DNA of 64,000 nucleotides from Carnobacterium sp. CP1 (GCF_001483965.1 NZ_CP010796.1:2463501-2527500), one strand, 5' to 3'. Shown: positions 8,836 through 17,573, counted from the first letter of the stretch. The notes: generated by a model from the sequence alone, not told the origin. Program-made: numbers and translations.

Positions 8836-9561
8836 ATGGCAGGACATTCAAAATGGAACAATATCCAAGGACGTAAAAATGCACAAGATGCAAAACGCGG
8901 CAAAATTTTCCAAAAAATATCTAGGGAAATTTATATGGCTGTAAAAAAAGGTGGTCCTGATCCGGACACAAACCCTTCATTACGTATGGTGATGGATAAA
9001 GCCAAATCAAACAATATGCCAAACGACAATATTGATAGAGCCATTAAAAAAGGCAGTTCTACAACTGAGAACGAAAATTACGACGAAGTCACTTATGAAG
9101 GTTATGGTCCTCAAGGTACAGCTGTTTTAGTGCATGCTTTATCAGATAATTTAAATCGGACAGGAACCAACGTCCGTGTCGCTTTTAATAAAAATGGCGG
9201 TTCACTAGGGGAAAAAGGTTCAGTGAGTTACATGTTCGACCGCAAAGGGTACATCGCTATCGCACGCGAAGGTTTAGATGTTGATGAAGACACGATGCTG
9301 ATGAGCGTTCTGGAAGCTGGCGGAGAGGAAATGGAAACATCTGACGAAGTATTTGAAGTTTATACAGACCCGTCCGATTTACCAGAAGTCCGTGATGCCT
9401 TAGAAAAAGAAGGGTACACATTAGCGCAAGCTGAAGTTACCATGATTCCGCAAACAACTGTTGAATTATCTGAAGATAAAAGAGTTACACTAGAACAAAT
9501 GATTGATAAATTAGAAGAAGATGACGACGTTTCAGAAGTTTTTCACAACGCGATACTATAA
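8836..9561 (+). CDS. YebC/PmpR family DNA-binding protein
   Basis: A 241-residue YebC/PmpR/TACO1-family protein. It opens with the family signature [12 protein letters not shown] and keeps the typical length (about 240). Members have been described as transcription regulators and, more recently, as factors that help ribosomes through difficult proline stretches, alongside EF-P; which applies here is not visible. The start lies after a weak GAGGGA site; ATG 8832 is in another frame. It has its own promoter and terminator. Confidence 0.93.
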   Translation: MAGHSKWNNIQGRKNAQDAKRGKIFQKISREIYMAVKKGGPDPDTNPSLRMVMDKAKSNNMPNDNIDRAIKKGSSTTENENYDEVTYEGYGPQGTAVLVHALSDNLNRTGTNVRVAFNKNGGSLGEKGSVSYMFDRKGYIAIAREGLDVDEDTMLMSVLEAGGEEMETSDEVFEVYTDPSDLPEVRDALEKEGYTLAQAEVTMIPQTTVELSEDKRVTLEQMIDKLEEDDDVSEVFHNAIL

Positions 9562-9578
9562 TCAAAATATACAAGATG

Positions 9579-9612
9579 TTCCTCCAGCAAAGTGTTGGAG
9601 GGATATTTTTTT
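9579..9612 (+). terminator. Rho-independent terminator of yebC
   Basis: TCCTCCAGCA / TGTTGGAGGGA stem with an AAG loop (9580-9602), followed by ATA and T7. Confidence 0.85.
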
Positions 9613-9770
9613 ATAAAAAAAGGAAATTAAGATGAAAAGCATACAATTAGAGTAGGAACATAAAACAATCAAAGGAGGGAACAACCTATTAGAAAATCGC
9701 AAACCATATATTCTGAAATAAGGAGGGAATGCCGTGTGCTCAAACAAAACAAGGAGAATGAGACAATGGA

Positions 9771-10850
9771 TTGGCACATGTTATGGAGATAGAACAACTT
9801 GCTGAACACGTTATTTTAAAGGCTCAAAACAAAGGGGCAAGTGATGTTCATGTTTTACCCGAGGGAAATGACTATAGAATATTTTTTCGAATTGGCGGTT
9901 ATTTAATTCAATTTTTTAATCTGACACCAGATGAAGGGGTTCGCCTTATTTCCTACTTTAAATACTTATGCAATATGGATGTCGGGGAAAGGAGACGTCC
10001 GCAAAGCGGATCGATTCAATTTTTGCTTAATAAGACAAAACAAGCTTTGCGATTTTCAACGATCACTAATTTCAAATCTCAAGAATCCATGGTGATACGG
10101 TTATTGAATCAAACGGAAGTGCATCCTTTAAAAGAAACAACTTTTTTCCACCAAGAAGTTAATGAAATGGAAAAGTTAGTGCAGTTTAAAAGCGGCTTGC
10201 TTTTATTTTCTGGCCCAGTTGGATCTGGAAAAACGACCACCATGTACCATTTGATTCGCGAATGCCATTCAAAAAATAATCAGCAAGTCATCACTGTGGA
10301 GGATCCCGTGGAGATAGAAGAACCGGCATTTCTTCAAACCGAAGTAAATGAAAAAGCAGGTGTCTTCTATGAGACGCTTTTAAAGTCGAGTTTAAGGCAT
10401 CATCCAGATACCTTGATCGTAGGAGAAATCAGAGATGAAGAAACGGCCAAAATGGTTATACGAGGAGCTTTAACAGGCCACTTGATCATTGCAAGTATAC
10501 ATGCTAAAAATGCTGTAGGGGTCCTCTCAAGACTGATTGAATTAGGGATAACCCATGAACAATTGAAACAAACTCTTTTAGGAATCGTTTTTCAAAAATT
10601 GCTTCCAAAAAACTGCCCGTTTTGTAAAGGAGATTGCCAAATGGATTGTAGCCATTGGAACGTTCATGAAAAACGAGCTACTGTTTATGAAGTATTATCT
10701 GGAGAAAACTTGCAAGGGTGTTTGTCGAATGAATCGGCAATTCTAAATCAACCTGAACAGATGAACAGGTCGTTTAATTGCTTGTTAAGAAAGGCGTATG
10801 TTTATGGTTTTATTACCCAAAAAAACTTTCAAAAATACCGCATTCCGTAA
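9771..10850 (+). CDS. comGA: ComGA, DNA-uptake pseudopilus assembly ATPase
   Basis: A GspE/PilB-type secretion ATPase of 359 residues from TTG 9771, or 355 from ATG 9783. It powers assembly of the competence pseudopilus on the inner face of the membrane. Walker A GPVGSGKT is near residues 148-155, the Asp box and Walker B (LIVGEIRDEETA) near 220-231, and the His box (SIHAKNA) soon after. A Cys cluster (CPFC..., near 284-296) may bind metal. The start is uncertain: neither candidate has a well-spaced ribosome site, although several good sites lie further up. First gene of a complete comG operon; it overlaps comGB. Confidence 0.93.
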   Translation: MAHVMEIEQLAEHVILKAQNKGASDVHVLPEGNDYRIFFRIGGYLIQFFNLTPDEGVRLISYFKYLCNMDVGERRRPQSGSIQFLLNKTKQALRFSTITNFKSQESMVIRLLNQTEVHPLKETTFFHQEVNEMEKLVQFKSGLLLFSGPVGSGKTTTMYHLIRECHSKNNQQVITVEDPVEIEEPAFLQTEVNEKAGVFYETLLKSSLRHHPDTLIVGEIRDEETAKMVIRGALTGHLIIASIHAKNAVGVLSRLIELGITHEQLKQTLLGIVFQKLLPKNCPFCKGDCQMDCSHWNVHEKRATVYEVLSGENLQGCLSNESAILNQPEQMNRSFNCLLRKAYVYGFITQKNFQKYRIP

Positions 10851-11871
10851 AACTCAAACGGAATTGATGCAAGCTTCTTTTTTAACGAAATTAGCTTCTT
10901 TGATCCAAGAAGGATTTACTTTGCGAGAAGCCCTAACTTTCTTAGCGACCATTATGCCAAAAGAAGCTCATTGGATTCAACTTATTTTACATGAATTAGA
11001 AAACGGTCAACGGTTTGATGAAGCACTCAGAAACCAAGGATTTTCTGAGCGCATCAGCTCTCAAATTTATTTATCTCTTATTCATGGACAATTTTCGGAA
11101 GCTCTAGGGGCAAGCGGACAGTATTTAGAAACGAAAAACAAACAAAAACAGCAATTAATGAAGTTGTTACAATATCCCTTGGTTCTATTGCTGTTTATGG
11201 TAGGCATTTTAATAGCCATGCGATTGGTTTTATTGCCGAGTTTTCGGCAATTGTATGATACATCTGCTCAAAGCGTCTCGTGGATCAACCGCTTCGCAAT
11301 CGGATTTATTGAATATTTTCCAACTGTTTTACTGATTGCCGGTTTATGCACCAGCTTATTGTTTTTGTGGATACACACTAAACTGAAAAAAATGTCAGCT
11401 ATTGAGCGAACGACTTTTTACATGCGGATTCCGTTGGCGAATACCTTGATACGTTTGTACCATACCCATTCTTTTAGTTACGAATGGAGTCAGCTTTTAA
11501 AAAGCGGACATCAAATGAACGCCATTATTGGTCTGATGCAAGCAAAAGAAGCAACAGCATTGATGCGAGAAGTTGCACAAGTAATGGAATTAGAGTTGAA
11601 AACAGGACGAAATTTTAAAGAATCGATGAGTTCACTGACATTTTTCAATCCAGAATTGGGTTTAATTATTTTACATGGCGAAGCGACTAGTCAGTTAGCA
11701 AGCGAATTAATGATCTATGGTGAAGATTGTCAAAAAAGAATGATGCAGTACATTCAAAAGGTTTTTAGCTGGATCCAACCCTTTATTTTTTTATTTGTTG
11801 CTTTTTTTATTTTGTGTATTTACCTGGCTTTATTACTGCCTATGTTCTCTATGATAGGAGAGGTTGTCTGA
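10804..11871 (+). CDS. comGB: ComGB, pseudopilus polytopic membrane protein
   Basis: A GspF/PilC-type membrane platform protein of about 355 residues. It has two copies of the T2SF region and hydrophobic spans near 110-135, 160-185 and 330-352. It anchors the ComGA ATPase and drives pilin polymerisation. The start is either ATG 10798 or ATG 10804; I favour 10804 because AAAGG (about 10790-10794) is better spaced. Either way it overlaps the end of comGA by about 50 bp, so translation is probably coupled. The stop overlaps the comGC start by one base. Confidence 0.92.
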   Translation: MVLLPKKTFKNTAFRKTQTELMQASFLTKLASLIQEGFTLREALTFLATIMPKEAHWIQLILHELENGQRFDEALRNQGFSERISSQIYLSLIHGQFSEALGASGQYLETKNKQKQQLMKLLQYPLVLLLFMVGILIAMRLVLLPSFRQLYDTSAQSVSWINRFAIGFIEYFPTVLLIAGLCTSLLFLWIHTKLKKMSAIERTTFYMRIPLANTLIRLYHTHSFSYEWSQLLKSGHQMNAIIGLMQAKEATALMREVAQVMELELKTGRNFKESMSSLTFFNPELGLIILHGEATSQLASELMIYGEDCQKRMMQYIQKVFSWIQPFIFLFVAFFILCIYLALLLPMFSMIGEVV

Positions 11872-12191
11872 TGAAAAAGAAAAAAAGATTAAACGCTGAT
11901 GGTTTTACTTTAATTGAAATGATTTTGGTGCTTTTCGTGATCTCTGTGTTGATGCTGCTGATTGTTCCGAATGTCGTAGAACAGAAAAAGAAAGTGGATC
12001 AGAAAGGTACAGAAGCTTTGGTCACAGTTGTTCAAACCCAAGTAGAATTATACGAAATGGATACGAATAAAAAGGCTGCAAGTTTTGATGATTTAAAAAC
12101 AGCCTATTTAAATGAGAAACAATTGGCCCAAGCCAAAGATAAATTGGTGATCAGCAACGGTAAAGTTTCAGCTAAAGCGTCTTCTGAATGA
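11871..12191 (+). CDS. comGC: ComGC, major competence pseudopilin
   Basis: A 106-residue type IV-like prepilin, the expected main subunit of the transformation pseudopilus. A short basic leader (KKKKRLNADG) is followed by FTLIEM with the conserved Glu at mature position 5, then a hydrophobic helix of about 20 residues. ComC peptidase should cut between Gly and Phe. ATG 11871 is chosen because AGGAGAGG lies about 7 bases before it; an in-frame start further up would put residues before the leader. Its start overlaps the comGB stop (TGATG) and its end overlaps comGD. Confidence 0.94.
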   Translation: MKKKKRLNADGFTLIEMILVLFVISVLMLLIVPNVVEQKKKVDQKGTEALVTVVQTQVELYEMDTNKKAASFDDLKTAYLNEKQLAQAKDKLVISNGKVSAKASSE

Positions 12192-12625
12192 AGAAACTAA
12201 ACGATAAAGGAATGCTGCTTTTCGAAAGCTTGCTGGTTTTACTATTAACGGTTAGTTTGCTGATGATACCAACGGTTTTTTCTAAAACGATCATTAAAGA
12301 TGTAGAGACGCAATTGTTTATTGAGGAGTTGCAAAGCAGCTTGACAGCTACTCAGAATTACGCTGTTTTATCTGGAAATTGGACAATGATGGATATTTCA
12401 GCAAGCACAGGCAAAATCTCTTTCAACATACTAACAGAAGAGAACCATTATTTGACTCATCAATTGATTTTGCCTGAAACCATCACAACGCCTACGAGTA
12501 AGCGGTACGTTTTTAATGGCGGAAGCGGCAATTTACAAAGCTTTTCTACATTATATTTTGATATCGATGGCGTAAGGCATTCATTAGTTTTTCAGTTAGG
12601 AAGTGGGCGCTATCATTGGAATTAA
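12188..12625 (+). CDS. comGD: ComGD, minor pseudopilin
   Basis: A 145-residue minor prepilin. It has a leader KKLNDKG, the cleavage/helix motif MLLFESL (Met rather than the usual Phe at mature position 1, Glu at position 5) and a hydrophobic segment to about residue 32. A small globular C-terminal domain follows. Its ATG overlaps the comGC stop by 4 bases. The assignment rests on position in the comG operon and the prepilin motif, because ComGD sequences diverge strongly. Confidence 0.88.
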   Translation: MKKLNDKGMLLFESLLVLLLTVSLLMIPTVFSKTIIKDVETQLFIEELQSSLTATQNYAVLSGNWTMMDISASTGKISFNILTEENHYLTHQLILPETITTPTSKRYVFNGGSGNLQSFSTLYFDIDGVRHSLVFQLGSGRYHWN

Positions 12626-12953
12626 AAAACTTAATCAAAAAGGGTATCTGTTATTGGAAAGCTTACTGTCGTTTTTTATCTTAACTGTTTGTATCAGTCT
12701 GTATCTACCATTGGTCGCTGGACTGTTGTTAACGGTTAAAGAAGAGAAGAAAGCGGTAGACAGAGCTCGTATCTGTTATGAGCAATCGCAAAAAATCTCA
12801 CTCGGCCAATCAGTGGATGACTCTTGGCAAACAGGGGGAGTGACCTATCAGATTCATTCAATTGAAAAGGAACACAAAAAAGGCATTCAAATCAATGATG
12901 GAGATCAACAGTTGGTTATTGAAATCCTCTCGTCAAAAGTCCCAGAACCTTGA
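12603..12953 (+). CDS. comGE: ComGE-like minor pseudopilin
   Basis: A protein of about 116 residues with a prepilin-type start: a basic leader ending NQKG, then YLLLESL with Glu at mature position 5 and a hydrophobic helix to about residue 34. The start is uncertain. GTG 12603 overlaps the end of comGD and has only a weak ribosome site; a rarer ATT at 12615 is possible. Named ComGE by operon order. It overlaps comGF in another frame, an arrangement usual for this tightly packed operon. Confidence 0.8.
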   Translation: MGAIIGIKKLNQKGYLLLESLLSFFILTVCISLYLPLVAGLLLTVKEEKKAVDRARICYEQSQKISLGQSVDDSWQTGGVTYQIHSIEKEHKKGIQINDGDQQLVIEILSSKVPEP

Positions 12954-13407
12954 TGCAAAAGGTTTTACATTGTTAGAAACAGTGATTGCTCTCCTTGTTC
13001 TATTAACATGCGTTTCTTTGATTGGTTTTTCGGTGAATCAATTTCGTGCAATCCGCAATCAAACGTTTCAAGATCGACAATTAGAATGGCATTTGTTTTT
13101 AAATCAATTTAACTATGAAATAAAAGGGCTGGTGCTTAAAGATGTATCGACCAGCAAAGTTAGATTTGAAGAACAAGATGCTGCTGGAAAAACGCAACGC
13201 GTTCATATCTATCAAAGAGATGCTAATAAAACTGTTTTTATTAAAACAACTGATTCTGGAGGCTATCAACCGTTAATGATGAAAGTGAGCAAACTAACTT
13301 TTTCTAAAAAGGATACTTTTTTGATCTTGCGGGTTACGTTTACAAATAATGAAAACTACAGTGCACAAGTAAATTTGTCACAATTGAACGAGGGGGCAGA
13401 TAAATGA
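12895..13407 (+). CDS. comGF: ComGF, minor pseudopilin
   Basis: A protein of about 170 residues. It has a leader of about 25 residues ending DAKG, then the classic FTLLETV motif (Glu at mature position 5) and a hydrophobic helix. The C-terminal part is typical of the ComGF domain, with alternating beta segments. I take the ATG pair at 12895/12898 as the start; the frame stays open up to a TTG at 12862. The start lies inside comGE, so translation may be coupled. The stop overlaps the comGG ATG by 4 bases. Confidence 0.85.
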   Translation: MMEINSWLLKSSRQKSQNLDAKGFTLLETVIALLVLLTCVSLIGFSVNQFRAIRNQTFQDRQLEWHLFLNQFNYEIKGLVLKDVSTSKVRFEEQDAAGKTQRVHIYQRDANKTVFIKTTDSGGYQPLMMKVSKLTFSKKDTFLILRVTFTNNENYSAQVNLSQLNEGADK

Positions 13408-13736
13408 ATCAAAAAGGAGCAATCTTGCCTTCGGTGATCGTTTTTGTTTTCTTGCTATCAGCAGTCTCAATGGGAACGACACAAATTTATAAACGCCAGA
13501 TGCAGCAATTAAAAGCTACTGAAGATTATTATATTGTTCAAAGCATGATTGAATTGTCAAAAGCAGAGCTGCAATATCAACTGAAGAGTACACCAGATAT
13601 TCAGGAACTGTTTTTAACGTATGCTGCTGGTACTGTTCGAGTACAAAAAACAGCAACGAAAACGTATCAATTTACTGGAATCTCTAATAAGGCATTTTTA
13701 AAACAAATTAGTATTATAGTAGATTATCCTGATTAG
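13404..13736 (+). CDS. comGG: ComGG-like minor pseudopilin
   Basis: A 110-residue last gene of the operon. A very short leader MNQKG is followed by a hydrophobic stretch (about 6-26) beginning AILPSVIVF. It lacks the usual Glu at mature position 5, as is common for the ComGG/GspK-type tip pilin. A GAGGGGG ribosome site lies before the ATG. The identity comes mostly from position; sequence conservation of ComGG is low. A long terminator follows about 65 bp downstream. Confidence 0.78.
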   Translation: MNQKGAILPSVIVFVFLLSAVSMGTTQIYKRQMQQLKATEDYYIVQSMIELSKAELQYQLKSTPDIQELFLTYAAGTVRVQKTATKTYQFTGISNKAFLKQISIIVDYPD

Positions 13737-13802
13737 ACCCTCTGTCTCTTAATGAATCTTGAACAGAAACTTTTTTGTAGAGACGGAACTGGAATCTTAA
13801 TA

Positions 13803-13846
13803 AAAAGGAAATAACCCTTGTTAAAAGCCAAGGGTTATTTCCTTTT
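13803..13846 (+). terminator. Long hairpin terminator of comG operon
   Basis: A perfect 18-bp stem AAAAGGAAATAACCCTTG / CAAGGGTTATTTCCTTTT with an 8-nt loop. The trailing T tract is short, but the stem itself ends T4. Confidence 0.75.
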
Positions 13847-13857
13847 GGCCTTTAATT

Positions 13858-13866
13858 TGGTATAAT
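13858..13866 (+). promoter_or_regulatory. Extended -10 promoter of the M24 peptidase/efp run
   Basis: TG-G-TATAAT at 13858-13866, about 75 bp before the ATG. The -35 is not clear. Confidence 0.55.
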
Positions 13867-13939
13867 AAATTGAATTGTGTTCAGCGCTTATTAGCAAACT
13901 AGCTGCAACATTGATCTAATAGATGAGGAGTGATGATAA

Positions 13940-15001
13940 ATGACTCGATTGAATAAGGTACGTGAAGGCATGAAACAACGAGGATTGGATGCGTTGCTGG
14001 TAACCAGCCCTTATAATTTACGCTATGTATCAAACTTTACTGGAACAACAGGGTTAAGTGTCATTACACTGAATAAAGCTTATTTCATAACAGATTTTCG
14101 ATATGTTGAACAAGCTGCTAGCCAAGCAATTGGTTTTGAAATCGTTCAAAACAGTGGCCCGATATACGATGAGGTTGCTCGATTGGTAGAAGCAGATAAA
14201 ATTGAAGCACTTGGTTTTGAACAAGATTATGTTACTTTCAGTACCTTTGAAGTATTGGAACAAATTATTTCAAGTGAATTGATTCCTGTTTCGAAATTGA
14301 TAGAAGAGTTGCGTGAAGTAAAAGATGCATCAGAAATAGAAACAATCAAAAAAGCTTGTTCGATTTCTGATGCAGCGTTCCAATATATTTTAGGCGAAAT
14401 CAAACCAGGCATGTCTGAAATTGAAGTAGCTAATTTGTTGGATTTCCACATGCGTGGATTAGGAGCAACGGGAGTTTCTTTTGATACTATTGTAGCAAGC
14501 GGCATTCGATCTGCTATGCCACATGGTGTAGCTAGCCAGAAGTTGATTGAAACTGGGGATTTCGTGACGATTGATTTTGGTTGTTATTATGAAGGATATG
14601 TTTCAGATATGACACGGACATTTTCAGTTGGCGAACCGGCTGAAAAATTAAAAGAAATCTACAATATCACGCTTGAAGCTCAATTAAAAGTTATTGATGC
14701 AGCTAAACCAGGAATGACTGGAATCGAATTAGATGCTGTCGCTCGCGATCATATCGCAAGCTACGGTTATGGAGAAGCATTTGGCCATTCAACTGGGCAT
14801 GGCATAGGACTAGAAATCCATGAAGGACCGAACGTTTCAAAACTAGCGGATAAACCTTTTGTAGCTGGGAACGTGATCACAAATGAACCAGGAATTTACT
14901 TGCCTGGAATCGGCGGAGTCAGAATTGAAGATGATCTAGTAATCACTGATTTTGGTAATGACGTTATCGTTCATTCGCCAAAAGAGTTAATCATTCTTTA
15001 G
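13940..15001 (+). CDS. M24 family Xaa-Pro peptidase (YqhT/PepQ-like)
   Basis: A 353-residue cytosolic metallopeptidase that removes or splits N-terminal residues next to proline. A creatinase-type N domain (about 1-125) is followed by the pita-bread M24 domain. Metal ligands are visible: Asp in DFGCYYEG, Asp in VSDMTRT, His in GHGIGLEIHE, Glu in NEPGIY and Glu in VRIEDD. Length fits prolidase/aminopeptidase P-type enzymes. It lies directly before efp, the same order as yqhT-efp in Bacillus. Whether it acts as a dipeptidase (PepQ) or an aminopeptidase (PepP) cannot be decided. Confidence 0.9.
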   Translation: MTRLNKVREGMKQRGLDALLVTSPYNLRYVSNFTGTTGLSVITLNKAYFITDFRYVEQAASQAIGFEIVQNSGPIYDEVARLVEADKIEALGFEQDYVTFSTFEVLEQIISSELIPVSKLIEELREVKDASEIETIKKACSISDAAFQYILGEIKPGMSEIEVANLLDFHMRGLGATGVSFDTIVASGIRSAMPHGVASQKLIETGDFVTIDFGCYYEGYVSDMTRTFSVGEPAEKLKEIYNITLEAQLKVIDAAKPGMTGIELDAVARDHIASYGYGEAFGHSTGHGIGLEIHEGPNVSKLADKPFVAGNVITNEPGIYLPGIGGVRIEDDLVITDFGNDVIVHSPKELIIL

Positions 15002-15090
15002 ATGCAAAAAGAGCTATGATTTATTAGGTAGTTGATCAAAAAAATGATACACTAAGACAGAAAATAGGAACGACTTTGGGAGGAAATTAA

Positions 15091-15648
15091 ATGATCTCGG
15101 TAAATGATTTTAAAACAGGTTTAACAATAGAGTTTGATGGTGGAATTTGGCGTGTAATTGATTTCCAACATGTGAAACCAGGTAAAGGTGCAGCTTTTGT
15201 CCGCTCTAAATTAAAAAACCTACGTAACGGTGCGGTTCAAGAAAAAACATTCCGTGCAGGTGAAAAAGTAGGAAAAGCTCAAATTGACAACCGCAAGATG
15301 CAATACTTATATGAAAATAGTGGTTCATATGTGTTTATGGATTCTGAGAATTATGAGCAACTTGAATTGCCGGAAGAATCTATTAAAGATGAATTGAAGT
15401 ATTTGAAAGAAAATATGGAAGTTCACATTATGATGTTTGATGCAGAAGTTTTAGGAGTCGAACTGCCGAATACCGTTCAATTAAGAGTTGCAGAAACTGA
15501 ACCGGGAATTCGTGGAGATACTTCTTCAGGCGGTACTAAAACGGCTAAGCTGGAAACAGGAACGAATATCAATGTGCCGTTCTTTGTAAACGTAGATGAT
15601 GTATTGGTGGTAAATACCCAAGATGGTTCATACGTTTCACGCGCTTAA
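15091..15648 (+). CDS. efp: Translation elongation factor P
   Basis: A 185-residue EF-P, which binds stalled ribosomes between the P and E sites and speeds peptide bonds at proline runs. The KOW-like N domain carries the loop KPGKGAAF with Lys32 at its tip, the residue that receives 5-aminopentanol in Bacillus. Two OB-type domains follow, with the C-terminal signature ([10 protein letters not shown]). GGGAGGAAA precedes the ATG. The likely modification genes ymfF/ymfH/ymfI are at 41.9-45.2 kb in this window. Confidence 0.97.
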   Translation: MISVNDFKTGLTIEFDGGIWRVIDFQHVKPGKGAAFVRSKLKNLRNGAVQEKTFRAGEKVGKAQIDNRKMQYLYENSGSYVFMDSENYEQLELPEESIKDELKYLKENMEVHIMMFDAEVLGVELPNTVQLRVAETEPGIRGDTSSGGTKTAKLETGTNINVPFFVNVDDVLVVNTQDGSYVSRA

Positions 15649-15695
15649 CACATGAAATAGAAACAAAAAATAGTTGACTATAGGAGGTCTGCCTT

Positions 15696-16124
15696 ATGGC
15701 TGAAGAATCAAATTTTGCAGTAAATGAGACCAAAAAAACTCTTGGCGAAATTGAAGTAGCGCCAGAAGTCATTGAAGTCATTTCAGGAATTGCAGCAAGC
15801 AAGGTAGCTGGAGTTTATGCGATGCAAGGTAAGCTGGGATCGGGCGTTTCTGAGCTATTCGGTCGCGTGGATCATAAAAAAGGAGTTCATTTAACAGCTG
15901 ATGATGAAGGATTAAAAGTTGATATTTATTGCTACTTAGATTATGGGGTTTCAGTTCCCAAAGTAGCCTTGGAACTACAAGAAAAAGTTCGAGAACAACT
16001 AGTGCATATGACAGACATTGAATTAAAAGAAGTTAATGTTCATGTAGTAGGAATCGTACCAGAAAAAACTGAACTGCAAGATTTGTTCAATCTTGACGAT
16101 GATGAAGACGGTGAAGAAGAGTGA
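15696..16124 (+). CDS. Asp23/Gls24 family envelope stress protein (YqhY-like)
   Basis: A 142-residue Asp23/Gls24-domain protein. It shows the family core EVIEVISGIAASKVAGVYAM (near 27-46), a GVHL...DIYCYLDYG segment and an acidic C-terminus (DDDEDGEEE). In Bacillus the same locus holds yqhY, linked to fatty-acid synthesis and membrane homeostasis; here the adjacent accBC genes are absent. TAGGAGGT lies before the ATG. The stop overlaps the nusB GTG, so the two are co-translated. Exact molecular function is unknown. Confidence 0.9.
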   Translation: MAEESNFAVNETKKTLGEIEVAPEVIEVISGIAASKVAGVYAMQGKLGSGVSELFGRVDHKKGVHLTADDEGLKVDIYCYLDYGVSVPKVALELQEKVREQLVHMTDIELKEVNVHVVGIVPEKTELQDLFNLDDDEDGEEE

Positions 16125-16564
16125 GTTTAACCAGACGTGAAATTAGAGAGAAAGCCTTACAATCTCTTTTTCAACTATCGGCTAATAAAGATTTATCCAC
16201 GGAAGAAGCGATGCAACAAGCTTTGACCAGCGGAGAAGATTTAGCAGATGAAGTAGAAGTTGTATCTGTACCGAAATATTTAGAATTGCTGGTAACAGGT
16301 GTCAACGAACATCAAACAGCTATAGATGAAAAAATCCAACTGCATCTTGAAAATTGGTCTATGAAACGTCTTGCAAAAACAGATTTAGTGATTATGCGAA
16401 TTGCTATTTTTGAAATGCTTTATGTATCAGATGTACCGGCAAAAGTTGCTTTGAACGAAGCACTCGAAATTACAAAACTGTATAGTGATGAAAAGTCGAG
16501 AAAATTCGTGAACGGTGTTTTAGCGAACATTGTCAACGATCTAGAGGAAAAAGAGGCTGAGTAA
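16121..16564 (+). CDS. nusB: Transcription antitermination factor NusB
   Basis: A 147-residue all-helical RNA-binding protein that joins NusE (S10) on boxA during rRNA antitermination. Family features: start SLTRREIREKALQ, then LHLENWSMKRLAKTDLVIMRIAIFE in the C-terminal half and the end motif KFVNGVLANI. It starts at GTG 16121 inside the asp23 stop (GTGA overlap). A terminator stem begins inside its last codons. Confidence 0.95.
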   Translation: MSLTRREIREKALQSLFQLSANKDLSTEEAMQQALTSGEDLADEVEVVSVPKYLELLVTGVNEHQTAIDEKIQLHLENWSMKRLAKTDLVIMRIAIFEMLYVSDVPAKVALNEALEITKLYSDEKSRKFVNGVLANIVNDLEEKEAE

Positions 16565-16580
16565 GCCTCTTTTTCTTTTT
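16548..16580 (+). terminator. Terminator overlapping the nusB stop
   Basis: AAAAAGAGGCT (16548-16558) pairs with AGCCTCTTTTT (16564-16574), continuing into T-rich sequence. The stem uses the last nusB codons. Confidence 0.8.
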
Positions 16581-16634
16581 CTTTAAAATGGTGTAAAGCG
16601 AGACTGCATTCGTTTCTTTTTTTAGCGATTGATA

Positions 16635-16643
16635 TGGTAGAAT
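16635..16643 (+). promoter_or_regulatory. Extended -10 promoter of folD-xseAB-ispA-tlyA run
   Basis: TG-G-TAGAAT at 16635-16643, about 58 bp before the folD ATG and just after the nusB terminator. Confidence 0.55.
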
Positions 16644-16700
16644 AAGAAGGTGCAATCAATGTATCTGATACAAACGAACGAAAAAAGGATGGGATTTTCG

Positions 16701-17546
16701 ATGAGTGCAATCATGATGAGCGGCAAAGCATTAGCAGAGGAAATGAACAGTGAAATGTTGGAAATGGTGAATAACTTAAAAACCAAAGGGATAACACCTG
16801 GTTTAGTTGTTTTATTGGTTGGCGAAGATCAAGCGAGTCAAACTTATGTCCGCAATAAAGCCAAACGAGCAGAAAAATTAGGGGTCCATTCACTGGTCAA
16901 GCGTTACCCAAATACTATTACAGAAGAAGAGTTGTTAAACGAAATTGATCGATTTAACCGGGATGCAGACTTCCACGGTATCTTAGTTCAGTTGCCGTTG
17001 CCAAAACAAATCAACGCAGAAAAAGTAGTAAATGCTGTGGATTCGAAAAAGGATGTGGATGGTTTTCATCCGCTTAATATGGGGAAATTACTGATAGGGA
17101 AACCAGATAAAATTGCTTGTACTCCTTATGGCATTATGAAATTATTGAAACGTCATCAAATTGAAATAGCAGGAAAAACTGCTGTTGTTATCGGTCGTAG
17201 CACTATTGTAGGAAAACCAATGGCGCAATTATTGCTGATGAATGATGCTACAGTAACGATGGCTCATTCAAAAACACAAAATTTGGCCGAAGTAGCCCGA
17301 ACAGCAGATATTTTAGTTGTTGCTATTGGGCGGGGCAATTTTGTTACGAAAGAATTTATCAAACCAGGAGCAGTGGTGATCGATGTAGGAATGAACCGGG
17401 ACGCAGATGGTAAATTGATCGGAGACATTAAAGCAGATGAAGTGGCTAAAGTAGCCGGCTATTTAACTCCAGTACCTGGCGGTGTTGGCCCTATGACCAT
17501 TACGATGTTAATGTACCAAACGATCGAAAGCGCCAAAAGAATTTAA
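16701..17546 (+). CDS. folD: FolD, methylenetetrahydrofolate dehydrogenase/cyclohydrolase
   Basis: A 281-residue bifunctional C1 enzyme that interconverts 5,10-methylene- and 10-formyl-tetrahydrofolate with NADP+. Visible signatures: VGEDQASQTYVRNK with the catalytic Lys of the Y-x3-K pair, GILVQLPLP, KDVDGFHP, the Rossmann motif VIGRSTIVGKP and the end PVPGGVGPMT. I chose ATG 16701 because GGATGGGA sits about 7 bases before it; the open frame extends to 16650 without a ribosome site. Length 281 fits the family (about 282-290). Confidence 0.95.
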   Translation: MSAIMMSGKALAEEMNSEMLEMVNNLKTKGITPGLVVLLVGEDQASQTYVRNKAKRAEKLGVHSLVKRYPNTITEEELLNEIDRFNRDADFHGILVQLPLPKQINAEKVVNAVDSKKDVDGFHPLNMGKLLIGKPDKIACTPYGIMKLLKRHQIEIAGKTAVVIGRSTIVGKPMAQLLLMNDATVTMAHSKTQNLAEVARTADILVVAIGRGNFVTKEFIKPGAVVIDVGMNRDADGKLIGDIKADEVAKVAGYLTPVPGGVGPMTITMLMYQTIESAKRI

Positions 17547-17573
17547 AGTGACGTAAAAGTCAGGAGGGTTTTT

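Noticed and set aside
9619-9627. AAAGGAAAT as a sigma-H type -35 before comGA
   Set aside because: The first half fits the sigma-H consensus, but no GAAT-type -10 lies at the required distance.
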